Shown here: positions 18,153 to 26,592 of the stretch, piece after piece | How positions within the stretch are numbered: the stretch's first letter is position 1 | Layout: each line of letters begins with the position of its first letter | Notes under the pieces: model-generated | Told to the model about the DNA's origin: nothing | The model's input: the letters and a program-made list of their open reading frames with translations, nothing else | Databases searched by the model: none | From: Ignavibacteriaceae bacterium | GTDB taxonomy: Bacteria > Bacteroidota > Ignavibacteria > Ignavibacteriales > Ignavibacteriaceae | Length of the DNA: 64,000 nt | Assembly: GCA_008933765.1 (NCBI GenBank) | Contig: WBUK01000006.1 | Location: 85,404 to 149,403 of the forward strand | Direction: 5' to 3' | Program-made: the position numbers and the translations under genes

Positions 18153-18187
18153 CAACAAAACCTTCGAGACCATCGAAGGCTTTGTTG
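18153..18187 (+). terminator. Hairpin closing the tRNA-like array
   Basis: CAACAAAACCTTCG pairs with CGAAGGCTTTGTTG with one mismatch around a seven-base loop. No T run follows, but it is homologous to the terminator at 17283. Confidence 0.55.
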
Positions 18188-18331
18188 TAAATAAATCATA
18201 CTCTTTTAATCGAGAGACTAAAAACTATATAAATAAAGTTAGAAATGAACTAATTTACACCGTTGAAAAATGTCTTAAAAATCAGAAATATGTTAAGAAT
18301 TTGCAAATATAAACAGTTCTTTCATCTATCT

Positions 18332-19033
18332 CTACTCTTGAGGTAGAGGATTTATTCCTAAAAATTTTACATTTTCAGGCCTAACGAAATACTGATCAAT
18401 CCAATTCATTTCTGCTTTTTGCGAAATCTCGACTAAGACTAATGCCTCCCGATTATTAATGGCAATATCTTTTAACTTTTTGATGTCTTCAGAATATTCA
18501 TTAGTTTTCAAAGGTAAGTATAAGGAATTCAATTTGCCATCATATAGCTCAATTCGATCATGGTCTTTGTCATACGAACTAAAGCTGAAGCTTTTGGCCT
18601 TAAATTTTACCTCTACCCAAAATTTCGTTGGGCCACTTAGACCAGCTTGACAATACTGAAGGAGATCAATTTTATTATAACCAATCATAGTTTTAAAATC
18701 GATTTTTTCCTTGTCCGCAACATTTGTTATAAGGAAATGCCTAATTTGAGTTTGTTCTTTATCAGATTTTTTCCTCAACCGTGTAACTTTAAACATAGAT
18801 GTATTTTCATCGATTTTCTTTTCAAAAAGGATTTCTTCAATACGATAATCAGCTTCTTCATCATAAAGATCACTTGGCTTGAGTCCATCAGCGTCCAAAA
18901 TAAATTCTTTTTTCTCTTCCCAAGTTTTTGCACCATAAAAATCCTTAATTACATAACCGGGTTCTTTTGAGCAACCGCTAAAAATTACTATTAGAGAAAT
19001 AACAAACATGTTAGTGAGTAGTTGTTTTTTCAT
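18332..19033 (-). CDS. Lipoprotein of unknown function
   Basis: A 233-residue predicted lipoprotein: the signal MKKQLLTNMFVISLIVIFSGC ends in a lipobox (FSGC) with the acylated Cys at 21. The mature part is lysine- and aspartate-rich, starting with GYVIKDFYGAKTWEEKKEFIL, and I do not recognise a domain; the opening is reminiscent of small immunity or DUF-type lipoproteins that begin with a helix and a NTF2-like core, but this is only an impression. Base composition is clearly more AT-rich than its neighbours and it lies between the tRNA-like array and decayed repeat DNA, which suggests acquisition with an element at the tRNA-Lys locus. Confidence 0.75.
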   Translation of the reverse strand: MKKQLLTNMFVISLIVIFSGCSKEPGYVIKDFYGAKTWEEKKEFILDADGLKPSDLYDEEADYRIEEILFEKKIDENTSMFKVTRLRKKSDKEQTQIRHFLITNVADKEKIDFKTMIGYNKIDLLQYCQAGLSGPTKFWVEVKFKAKSFSFSSYDKDHDRIELYDGKLNSLYLPLKTNEYSEDIKKLKDIAINNREALVLVEISQKAEMNWIDQYFVRPENVKFLGINPLPQE

Positions 19034-19271
19034 TTTGTACCTCTATTATTTTGGTAGTTTTAATGGGTTTGATTCACAGGTCTGGAACCATTTGATTTAT
19101 ACTTTTTTCCTTCATAACTTTCATGAAGATCAGCTTAATAATTAGTATATTTTCGAGATTATCAAGAAAATTCTTAATTTGAACTTCAGCCTAATTTACA
19201 TATTGGAAAATGATTAATTACCTTAACCAATTTTTTGAATCATTCCGCCAATATTTAATTCAGTGTAAACA

Positions 19272-19349
19272 AAAAACGGAAACCTACCGTTGGATGCACA
19301 CCTCAGCACAGCATGCCTTGGCAATAACCAAAAGTTAGTTTCCGTTTTT
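19272..19349. other. Long-stem hairpin element, possible structured RNA or miniature element
   Basis: A perfect 12-bp inverted repeat (AAAAACGGAAAC at 19272-19283 with its complement at 19338-19349) encloses 54 bases that contain further short pairings (ATGC...GCAT, CTTGG...CCAAAAG). A second small hairpin, GGGC...GCCC, follows at about 19356. No family recognised. Confidence 0.45.
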
Positions 19350-19553
19350 AGCGACGGGCTTTACTGCCCTTAAAAATCCTTAAAAGGTTGAAATCAACAA
19401 TTGTTTCCCAAGGACAATTTGCGATTTATAATAATTGAGTGTAAAAATTTTTCCGGTAATTTCCTTTTTTATTACAGACAATATTATGAATTATTTTGTA
19501 ATAAAACAAAATTATTTTTACAAACCGGTTTTAAAAATAAGTTGCGTTGTATT

Positions 19554-19595
19554 ATGAGACTGTTCAGAGTTTTAAGACATTGAAAATCAGGTTCT
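19554..19595. mobile_element. Possible solo insertion-sequence terminus
   Basis: ATGAGACTGTTCAGAGTTTT is repeated at 63872-63891, and similarity continues for about 20 bases. The GTTCAGAGTTTT...TGTGTAATTG style resembles ends of IS256-like elements. There is no transposase gene nearby. Confidence 0.35.
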
Positions 19596-19617
19596 TCAAT
19601 AGTTCTTTCCAAAAACG

Positions 19618-19688
19618 CGCTTTATTAATCGCTTTGCTAACTGCGTAGGCATAAATTTCCCGCAGAAAATTTAAATTTTTACGGTAAA
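19618..19688 (+). repeat. Dispersed repeat, third copy (core only)
   Basis: About 70 bp (CTTTATTAATCGCTTTG ... AAATTTCCCGCAGAAAATTT) closely matching 44078-44146 in the same orientation and 37650-37712 in the opposite one. Confidence 0.75.
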
Positions 19689-20364
19689 CTTGGCGTCAGA
19701 AAATAGGGAGTGTAAAAAATTTTGTGTAATTGGTTTAAAGTCCGGGGGATCAGTTTTTTTGGGGGGAGTCGGGTTAAGCAGTCAACTGTAATGGTACTAT
19801 ACAAGAAACTATAACCCTTTTGGATATCAATATTTTTATGACTCAAATGATAGAAGACATACTCTTTACCATCAATTTTAGGATGACATTTTAATTTTAT
19901 CTCTTTCCGGTTGAATAAATAACTTTAAGTACCACACTCTCAAATTGCGCTCTCCAAACAAATGATTACATTTAAGGTTAGTTTTTGCAAATTTTTGCGT
20001 GATGGGGTTGTTCTTTGCCGGTATCAACGGCATTCGATTGCGCCGGAGAACGGTTGGATATTAAATAATTGTTGAGGCGTAAAAGTCAATCCTGTGTTTT
20101 AAACTCTGTATTTGAGAGATCTAAGCAACTTGAGAAAATCTAATGAATAGAGGTCAACTTAAGAACGCCTGACAGTTAAAGAAAAACTTAAGAATATAAA
20201 GCAATTTTAAGCTAAATCAGCCAAAAACCAAAAACCGGCAAAACGCAAAACAACAAAAAAGCAACTAAAGCAACCAAGTAGCCGGCAAAAAACCAAACAG
20301 CCATAAAAGCCAAAAAAAACAACAAGTCATTTAACACAAAACAGGAAAGAAGATTAAAGCCTTA

Positions 20365-20793
20365 ATGAAACATAAAAACAGACCGGAAAACGCACGGGGT
20401 GTGTTTTTGTTGGCTTTTTTTTACATTGTTTTCAACATTCTCTCGCCGCATTTTCATCATCACCCGGGAGATGACGGCCACGAGGAGGCTGTGCTTCATT
20501 CGCATCTTTTGGCTTTGCTTGGCGGGGTTGATTCCGATGATCATCAGAGCATGGATTTGGAGGACCTTCACTCGCCCTACAGCACTATATCGGGGGATGA
20601 CCATCAGGTTTTCAGCCGCGACGATGTCGTTTCTCCCGTAAACGAAGTGTCGGTTGTTACGGTTTGTGTTTCCGTTCCTTCACCTTTTGTCGGCACACCG
20701 GAAATTTTAACGGAGCCACTTGTGCCCCGTCTTCTGTATCCGCGATTAACCCACACTGCGGGCAACACTTCACCCCCCACTTCGGTTATTTAA
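20365..20793 (+). CDS. Histidine-rich exported protein heading a metal efflux operon
   Basis: A 142-residue protein of unknown function. Residues about 11-28 form a hydrophobic segment (signal or anchor), followed at once by HFHHHPGDDGHEE and HSHLLALL, then two DDHQ motifs. The His/Asp clusters are suited to metal binding. The C-terminal third is Pro/Thr/Val-rich without a known domain. It lies 44 bp before the outer-membrane component of an RND efflux system, in the same direction. Short His-rich exported proteins at the head of Cus/Czc-type operons are known in Bacteroidota, so periplasmic metal binding or sensing is a reasonable inference. Confidence 0.7.
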   Translation: MKHKNRPENARGVFLLAFFYIVFNILSPHFHHHPGDDGHEEAVLHSHLLALLGGVDSDDHQSMDLEDLHSPYSTISGDDHQVFSRDDVVSPVNEVSVVTVCVSVPSPFVGTPEILTEPLVPRLLYPRLTHTAGNTSPPTSVI

Positions 20794-20837
20794 CCTAACA
20801 CCTTTTATTTCAATAATTCAGAATTAACGGAGGCACT

Positions 20838-22052
20838 ATGAGGCTCGTGGGTCTCATTCTCGCTATTCTGACGGTTTGCGCCACTGCGGTGCTGCCTCAG
20901 TATAAAGTAAGTTTAAATGACGCAATAGAAATGGCGCTGAAAAATAACGCCGAGCTGGCAGGTTACGACGCCGCTGTCAACAAAGCCAGGATCGAAATCA
21001 CCGGTGCGGAGCAAATCCCCAACCCATCGTTCAGCTTTGCGTGGGAAAACCTGAAACTTGCCGATGAATCCGCCGGTGAGTGGGTAGCAGCCGCTTCGAT
21101 GCCGCTTAATTTCCTGTGGGAGAGGCAACACGATATCGCTTCGAAAAACCAATTTTTCGAGGCGCAAAAGCTTCTTCGGGGGCAAGCTGAGGCTGAGCTT
21201 ATCATTCGTCTGAAAACCGCCTACATGAACTACCATCAGCTCGGCTTGCTTGTAAGTGCATACGACACGGCTGTGGCACTTTTCAGCGAGATCGAAAAGG
21301 CGGCAGAGTGGAGAGTAAAAGCGGGCGACATTTCGGAATATGAACTGCAAAGAATCAGGTTAGAAACCAAAAAGTACCGAAATGACCTTAAATTGCTGCA
21401 ACAGGAACGCGACCGCCTGCTGCTGGAACTTTGCGTAATTACCGGGGCACCCTCCGAACACAGAAGCTGGGAAACCGAATCGCTGCCGATTGACGAAATT
21501 GACCTGAGAGAAGATGAAATTATTGAACTGGCGCTCAAAAACCGCTTTGACCTGAAAGCAATTGACATGATGATTGAAAGCGAACGACGAAACCTCTCCC
21601 TAAGCGAAGTAAAAAAACTGCCCGATATCGGCCTGGAAGCAGGATACAAAAGGCAGTTCGATAACTTTGCGGGGCCCGTTATTCAGCTGAGTGTGGAAAT
21701 TCCGCTTTTCGATAAAAGCAAAAAAGAAACCGAACTTGCTAATGAGGAAATTAGAAACCTTAACCGCCATAAAACCCTGAAAACACAGGAAATTATCACC
21801 CGTATCCGGTTTGCATTAGCGAAACACCACAGTGCTCACGATGCATACGAGAGCGACCGTGTTGACTACTCACAAGGCATGCTTGCGACTGCTTCGCTTG
21901 CTTACTCGAAAGGCGAGCTTTCACTGGTCGAATTTTTGGACGGCGTTGATTCTTTCATCAGCGGTGTAAAAATGAACACGGAACTGATGATCAGGCTGAT
22001 CGAAGCGCATTATGAACTTGAAAACGCCGTAGGCATTAAAAACCTTAAGTGA
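20838..22052 (+). CDS. Outer-membrane efflux protein (TolC/CusC-like)
   Basis: A 404-residue outer-membrane factor of an RND tripartite pump. A signal peptide covers about residues 1-20 (MRLVGLILAILTVCATAVL). The mature part has two OEP repeats typical of the family: SLNDAIEMALKNNAELAGYDA with NPSFSFAWEN in the first half, and IIELALKNRFDLKAIDMMI with GLEAGYKRQFDNFAGPVIQLSVEIPLF in the second. The length is that of the CzcC/CusC group. A perfect GGAGGC lies before the ATG at 20838. It is second in the operon, 32 bp before the membrane fusion gene. Confidence 0.93.
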   Translation: MRLVGLILAILTVCATAVLPQYKVSLNDAIEMALKNNAELAGYDAAVNKARIEITGAEQIPNPSFSFAWENLKLADESAGEWVAAASMPLNFLWERQHDIASKNQFFEAQKLLRGQAEAELIIRLKTAYMNYHQLGLLVSAYDTAVALFSEIEKAAEWRVKAGDISEYELQRIRLETKKYRNDLKLLQQERDRLLLELCVITGAPSEHRSWETESLPIDEIDLREDEIIELALKNRFDLKAIDMMIESERRNLSLSEVKKLPDIGLEAGYKRQFDNFAGPVIQLSVEIPLFDKSKKETELANEEIRNLNRHKTLKTQEIITRIRFALAKHHSAHDAYESDRVDYSQGMLATASLAYSKGELSLVEFLDGVDSFISGVKMNTELMIRLIEAHYELENAVGIKNLK

Positions 22053-22084
22053 TTTAGATATAAGATTTTACGAAAAGAAATGTT

Positions 22085-23398
22085 ATGAAAAAGAGTAAAA
22101 CGAAAGTTAGCATAAAGAAACGAAATATAACCGGTTTTTATATTTTGAAATTAGCACTGCTGAGGTTAGCCACTTTAAAATTAACCCCTTCAAGGTTAGC
22201 CCCCGTAAGATTAATTCTTTCAAAGATAATCCTGCTAATGCTGTTTTTGGCTTTTGCCGGCTGCGGCGGAAGTGGCGCCAATAAAAAGACGGAAAACCCC
22301 AAAAAACAAAACGGAAAAACTTCCATTCAAGCAGACAACAATCAGCACGGTGAAAATGACGGGCTGATTACCTTAACAAAAGAAATTCAGGAGAAAATTG
22401 GCTTGGAAACCGATGAGGCAACCGAGAAAGAGATTCAGCAAACTATCTCTGCAACCGGTGAGTTTATTGCAAAACCCGAGGGGCTTGCCAAAGTGGTTTC
22501 ACCGCTAACGGGCATTATCTTAGCTGCGAAAAACAAGAATCTGCCGCGCGTGGGCACTTTTGTGAAAAAGGGTGCTGAGCTGATTTTTGTTTCGCCAACG
22601 GCGGATGCCGAAGTGTATCTGCAAAAAATTAAAAGTGATTATTTCTTAGCGAAATCGGAGTTGGAAAGGGTGCAGTTGCTTTACGATAACAATGCAGTTG
22701 CAAAAAAACGGCTTGATGAAGCTAAAACCGACTTTGAAAACAAGCAGGCTATTTACAACGCACTTTCCGAGCAGGTGAAAATTACCGGAAACGGCTACTC
22801 GATTGTGGCTCCAATTTCAGGATATGTTGAAGCTGTGCCCGTTTCGCTCGGAAGCCACATAACAGCCGGGCAGGAACTGATGACGATTATTAATTCTTCC
22901 CGACTGATTCTGCAGGTCAATGTGCCTGCCGCAAAATTTGAAGCCGCAAACCGGGCTAAAGAAGCTTCTTTTAAAGTTGAGGGACAGGATGAATTCTTTA
23001 AACTTTCTAAACTTGGCGGGAAGAAGGTGGCAGTTTCTTCAACCGTTAACTCTTCAAACCGCACCGTGCCGGTATTTTTTGAGTTCAGCAACCCCAAAAA
23101 TTCGATTAAAATAGGGATGTTTGCCGAGGTTTTTCTGAAATCGGGTGGTTCGGAGTTTGGCGTTGCGATTCCCGAAGAAGCGATCGTGGATGAAGACGGC
23201 GTAAGCACCGCTTTTGTGCGCATCGGGCCGGAACGGTTCGAGAAACGACCGGTTGAAATCGGGATGAAAAGCGAGGGATTCGTGCAGATTATTTCCGGCA
23301 TTAAGCAGGGGGAAGTGGTGGTGACAAAGGGGGCGTATCAGGTTCGTTTGGCGCAACTTTCGAACGGCGCTTTAGCGAGCGACGGGCACGACCACTAA
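22085..23398 (+). CDS. Efflux RND periplasmic adaptor (CusB/CzcB-like lipoprotein)
   Basis: A 437-residue membrane fusion protein linking the RND pump to the outer-membrane channel. The Cys of lipobox FAGC lies at about residue 60, so the N-terminal region before it is unusually long; it comprises a 15-bp tandem repeat (22145-22234) read as LKLALLRLATLKLTPSRL. After a low-complexity linker come the barrel-sandwich (LAKVVSPLTGIILAAKNK), a coiled-coil hairpin (about residues 175-245), the second half of the lipoyl-like domain (SIVAPISGYVEAVPVSLGSHI) and beta-barrel and membrane-proximal domains. No later start gives a usable signal peptide with positive charge, so I keep 22085. Confidence 0.92.
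   Translation: MKKSKTKVSIKKRNITGFYILKLALLRLATLKLTPSRLAPVRLILSKIILLMLFLAFAGCGGSGANKKTENPKKQNGKTSIQADNNQHGENDGLITLTKEIQEKIGLETDEATEKEIQQTISATGEFIAKPEGLAKVVSPLTGIILAAKNKNLPRVGTFVKKGAELIFVSPTADAEVYLQKIKSDYFLAKSELERVQLLYDNNAVAKKRLDEAKTDFENKQAIYNALSEQVKITGNGYSIVAPISGYVEAVPVSLGSHITAGQELMTIINSSRLILQVNVPAAKFEAANRAKEASFKVEGQDEFFKLSKLGGKKVAVSSTVNSSNRTVPVFFEFSNPKNSIKIGMFAEVFLKSGGSEFGVAIPEEAIVDEDGVSTAFVRIGPERFEKRPVEIGMKSEGFVQIISGIKQGEVVVTKGAYQVRLAQLSNGALASDGHDH
22145..22234. repeat. 15-bp minisatellite, six units, antisense reads as pentapeptide repeats
   Basis: Six 15-bp units of consensus TnAAGnTTAGCCnCT inside the 5' part of the adaptor gene. On the minus strand the same DNA reads INLTG-ANLEG-VNFKV-ANLSS-ANFKI, the A(N/D)LxG pattern of pentapeptide-repeat proteins. 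Confidence 0.7.
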
Positions 23399-23414
23399 CG
23401 AGAGGGGCAGAAAA

Positions 23415-23501
23415 ATGAAGAACTTGCTTCGGCTGACCATTAAGAAAATTTCAGCAGGGCAAAAGGGCGGCAAAAGGGGGGAGGAACTTAGCTATGTTTG
23501 A
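23415..23501 (+). CDS. Possible 28-residue leader peptide before the RND pump
   Basis: A short frame (MKNLLRLTIKKISAGQ...) starts at 23415 after GAGAGGGGCAG and ends with a TGA that overlaps the first codons of the pump gene. It could couple translation across the 95-bp gap. It is basic and has no known domain; it may be chance. Confidence 0.25.
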   Translation: MKNLLRLTIKKISAGQKGGKRGEELSYV

Positions 23502-26500
23502 TTATTTGATTCACTTCGCTCTTCAAAAGAGGGTGATTGTCCTGGTTTCTGCATTGATTTTGTTGATCGTCGGGACCTACACTGCGATAAAAATGCCCGT
23601 GGATGTATTCCCCGACCTAACGGCGCCCACAGTTGCCGTGCTTACCGAAGCGCCCGGAATGGCGGCGGAGGAAGTGGAGGCGTTGGTTTCGTTCCCGATC
23701 GAATCCGCAATGAACGGCGCTACCGATGTGCGAAGAGTGCGCTCTTCGAGTGCTCAGGGGCTTTCGATTGTGTGGGTTGAGTTCGATTGGGGCACGGATA
23801 TCTTCCTTGCACGGCAGATTGTTTCAGAGAAACTGCAGACTGCCTCAAGCGGTTTACCCGAAGGGGCCGAAAAGCCCGTTATGGCGCCAATTTCTTCGAT
23901 TATGGGGGAAATTATGTTGGTCTCAGTTTCCGTTGACCCTAAAAACAATCCGAATAAACTTACGGAAACTGACGCCAGAACGATTGCCGACAACGAAATA
24001 AGCCGCAGGCTGCTTTCCGTAGGCGGGGTTTCGCAGGTGATTCCGCTCGGCGGAAGTGTTAAGCAATATCAGATTTTAATTTCGCCTGAAAAGCTTTCCT
24101 CTTACGGCGTAACGCTTCAGGAGGTGATGGCTGCCGCACGGGGGCTGAATCAAAACTCTTCAGGCGGGATCTACGCTAATTCCGGCAGCGAGTACCTGAT
24201 CCGCGGTATCGGGCGTGTTTCCGATCTGAACGATATTAAAAAGAGCACGGTTGCCGTGCGCGACGGGGCGCCAATTCTGTTTGAAGATGTGGCGGATGTT
24301 AAAATCGGCGTGAAAGATAAAATTGGCATCGGGGCAAAAAACACCAACCCGGCGGTGATTCTTACGGTGCAGAAACAGCCGCAGGCGAATACAGTGGAGC
24401 TGACTGAACGGATCGAAAAAACGATTGAAGAGATTAAAACAACCCTGCCCGCCGGGTTGGTGATCGATTCAAAAGCATACAGGCAGGCGGATTTTATCGA
24501 AATTTCGATCGATAATGTGATGAGTGCGCTGCGCGACGGGATAATTTTGGTGATCGTGATAATTTTCCTTTTTTTGTGGAATTTCAGAACCACTTTCATC
24601 TCCGTTACCGCCATCCCCCTTTCGATAATTATCACGGTAATTGTGTTTAAGCTGTTCGGTATAATGATAAACACGATGACGCTCGGAGGTATAGCCATTG
24701 CAATCGGGGCATTAGTTGATGACGCAATTATCGATGTTGAAAATGTTTTCCGGCGCCTGAAAGAAAACAGCCAACTTCCACCGGAAAAGCGCTCGAACCC
24801 CCTTTCAGTGGTGTTTGATGCCTCGAAGGAAATCCGTGCGCCGATGGTGAACGCTACAATTATTATTGTTTTGGTCTTTCTGCCGCTCTTTTTCCTGAGT
24901 GGGGTTGAGGGAAAACTGTTAAGACCGATGGGCTATGCCTATATGACCTCCATTTTTTCCTCGCTGTTGGTTGCCCTGATGGTTACACCCGTGCTTTCGT
25001 GGTACTTTTTCAAAAACCCGGAAAAACTTGCGCACCAGGGGGATACAAAGTTGGTTGAGTGGCTGAAAAAACACTACAACAAAGTGCTTATTTTTACTCT
25101 TGATCACGCAAAAACGGTGATGGGCGTTGCACTTGTCGTTTTTTTGGGGACAATGGCGATAGTCCCGTTTTTGGGGCGGTCTTTTTTGCCGGCGTTCAGC
25201 GAGGGCTCTCTTACGATCGGGTTGGTTACACTTCCGGGAACTTCTTTAGAGGAGTCGGATAAGATCGGGCTGATTGCCGAACAGGCGATACTTTCGCACG
25301 AAGAGGTTACTTCAACCGCACGGCGGACCGGAAGAGCGGAGCTTGACGAGCACACGCAAGGCTCCAACAGTTCGGAAATTGAGGTGCGGTATGAACTGAA
25401 CGGCGGCACGCAGGAGGAGTTTTTGGCGCGCCTCAGGCACTCGTTGGAGACACTTCCCGGGACGAGCGTTACTATCGGGCAGCCGATCGGGCACAGGATC
25501 GACCACATGCTTTCGGGAACGCGCGCAAACATCGCCGTGAAGGTCTTCGGGAAAGAGTTACAACCGCTGCGCTCTTACGCAAAACTTGTGAAAAAAGAGA
25601 TGGAGGGGGTTGAAGGAGCGGTGGATGTGTCGGTGGAGCAGGAAACTGAGGTGCCACAGACACGGATTAAGTTTAACCGCCCGGTGCTTGCGCGTTACGG
25701 CATCACCATTTCCGGGATTTCTGAGGCGATTTCCGTTGCGTTTGGAGGTGAGGTTGCATCGCAAATAAGGGAGGGGCAGAATAAATTTGACCTTATTGTC
25801 CGTTACAACGAGCGCAACAGAGGAAGTATCGATAAAATAAAGGACGCTTTGTTTGACATCCCAACCGGCGGGAAAGTCCCCTTAACCGAATTGGCACAGG
25901 TGGTGAACGAAATGGGCCCCAACAGCATCAGCCGCGAAAATGTACATAGGAAAATTGTGGTGCAGGCGAATGTTGCCGGGCGCGACCTGAGAAGTGTTGT
26001 CGATGAAATGCGCGCAAAAATTGCGAAAAATGTGAAGTTTGAGCCGGGGTATTATGTCGAGTTCGGTGGGCAGTTCGAGAGCGAGCAGGAGGCTTCGAGA
26101 ATTATTACGCTTTTGAGCATAGTATCTTTTGCGCTCATTCTGCTGATTCTGTTTTTGCAGTTCGGTAATTTTAAATACGCATTTATCATTTTGCTGAACC
26201 TTCCTTTGGCGCTGATTGGCGGTGTGTGGGCTGTGTTTATTACGGATAAGATAATAAGTGTAGCCTCGTTGGTTGGTTTTATCACACTTTTTGGCGTGGC
26301 AACCCGAAACGGGATTTTGATGCTTTCGCACTACAAACACCTTATGGCAGAAGGGAGGGGGTTCAGAGAGACTGTTATACAAGGCTCGTTAGAGCGGCTG
26401 AACCCAATTTTGATGACCGCCCTGACCGCAGGGCTTGCGTTGGTTCCCTTGGTAATGGGAGGAGGCGAGCCGGGCAAAGAGATTGAAACACCGATGGCGG

Positions 26501-26592
26501 TTGTGATTCTGGGCGGGCTGATTACCTCTACACTGCTGAACATGATTGTTGTGCCCGCTGTATTTTATTTTGCAGGAGGGAAGAAGGAGTGA
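23494..26592 (+). CDS. Heavy-metal RND efflux transporter (CusA/CzcA family)
   Basis: A 1,032-residue inner-membrane proton antiporter of the resistance-nodulation-division superfamily. The opening IKMPVDVFPDLTAPTVAVLTEAPGMA and the porter-domain motif ATDVRRVRSSSAQGLSIVWV place it in the heavy-metal branch. Twelve membrane helices occur in the expected 1+5 / 1+5 pattern. TM4 carries GALVDDAIIDVEN with the charged residues of the proton relay. GGAGGAAC precedes the ATG at 23494. With the His-rich protein, OMF and adaptor upstream it forms a full efflux system, probably for Cu/Ag or Zn/Co/Cd; no regulator gene lies beside it. Confidence 0.95.
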   Translation: MFDYLIHFALQKRVIVLVSALILLIVGTYTAIKMPVDVFPDLTAPTVAVLTEAPGMAAEEVEALVSFPIESAMNGATDVRRVRSSSAQGLSIVWVEFDWGTDIFLARQIVSEKLQTASSGLPEGAEKPVMAPISSIMGEIMLVSVSVDPKNNPNKLTETDARTIADNEISRRLLSVGGVSQVIPLGGSVKQYQILISPEKLSSYGVTLQEVMAAARGLNQNSSGGIYANSGSEYLIRGIGRVSDLNDIKKSTVAVRDGAPILFEDVADVKIGVKDKIGIGAKNTNPAVILTVQKQPQANTVELTERIEKTIEEIKTTLPAGLVIDSKAYRQADFIEISIDNVMSALRDGIILVIVIIFLFLWNFRTTFISVTAIPLSIIITVIVFKLFGIMINTMTLGGIAIAIGALVDDAIIDVENVFRRLKENSQLPPEKRSNPLSVVFDASKEIRAPMVNATIIIVLVFLPLFFLSGVEGKLLRPMGYAYMTSIFSSLLVALMVTPVLSWYFFKNPEKLAHQGDTKLVEWLKKHYNKVLIFTLDHAKTVMGVALVVFLGTMAIVPFLGRSFLPAFSEGSLTIGLVTLPGTSLEESDKIGLIAEQAILSHEEVTSTARRTGRAELDEHTQGSNSSEIEVRYELNGGTQEEFLARLRHSLETLPGTSVTIGQPIGHRIDHMLSGTRANIAVKVFGKELQPLRSYAKLVKKEMEGVEGAVDVSVEQETEVPQTRIKFNRPVLARYGITISGISEAISVAFGGEVASQIREGQNKFDLIVRYNERNRGSIDKIKDALFDIPTGGKVPLTELAQVVNEMGPNSISRENVHRKIVVQANVAGRDLRSVVDEMRAKIAKNVKFEPGYYVEFGGQFESEQEASRIITLLSIVSFALILLILFLQFGNFKYAFIILLNLPLALIGGVWAVFITDKIISVASLVGFITLFGVATRNGILMLSHYKHLMAEGRGFRETVIQGSLERLNPILMTALTAGLALVPLVMGGGEPGKEIETPMAVVILGGLITSTLLNMIVVPAVFYFAGGKKE

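Larger units (their letters stand above)
17408..18187 (+). repeat. Tandem array of five degenerate tRNA-Lys-like units, mostly followed by hairpins
   Basis: Five units follow the intact tRNA-Lys. The first four start exactly 180 bp apart; the middle three 180-bp copies (17521-18060) are almost identical. Each unit keeps the tRNA-Lys T-arm and 3' acceptor strand without change (up to one base in the last), has TTAGAGC in the D-arm position, and replaces the anticodon arm by the 16-bp perfect palindrome TTCCGATTAATCGGAA. Units 1-3 are followed by an AAGTCCTT...AAGGACTT hairpin and T-rich CTTTGTATT, unit 4 by the same hairpin with a changed tail (GTTTATTTT), and the last by a copy of the real tRNA's terminator. 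They may be small RNAs, tRNA pseudogenes spread by duplication, or relics of integration at the tRNA 3' end. Confidence 0.85.
19034..20364. other. Gene-free AT-rich region with decayed repeats
   Basis: About 1.3 kb without a credible gene. It contains an isolated long hairpin (19272-19349), a possible insertion-sequence end (19554-19595), a dispersed-repeat copy (19618-19688), and an A/C-rich leader (20210-20345) before the efflux operon. Confidence 0.6.

Noticed and set aside
22138..22326. 62-codon minus-strand frame with pentapeptide-like repeats as a gene
   Set aside because: It lies inside the adaptor gene, is short and has no ribosome-binding site. The pattern is reported as a finding instead.
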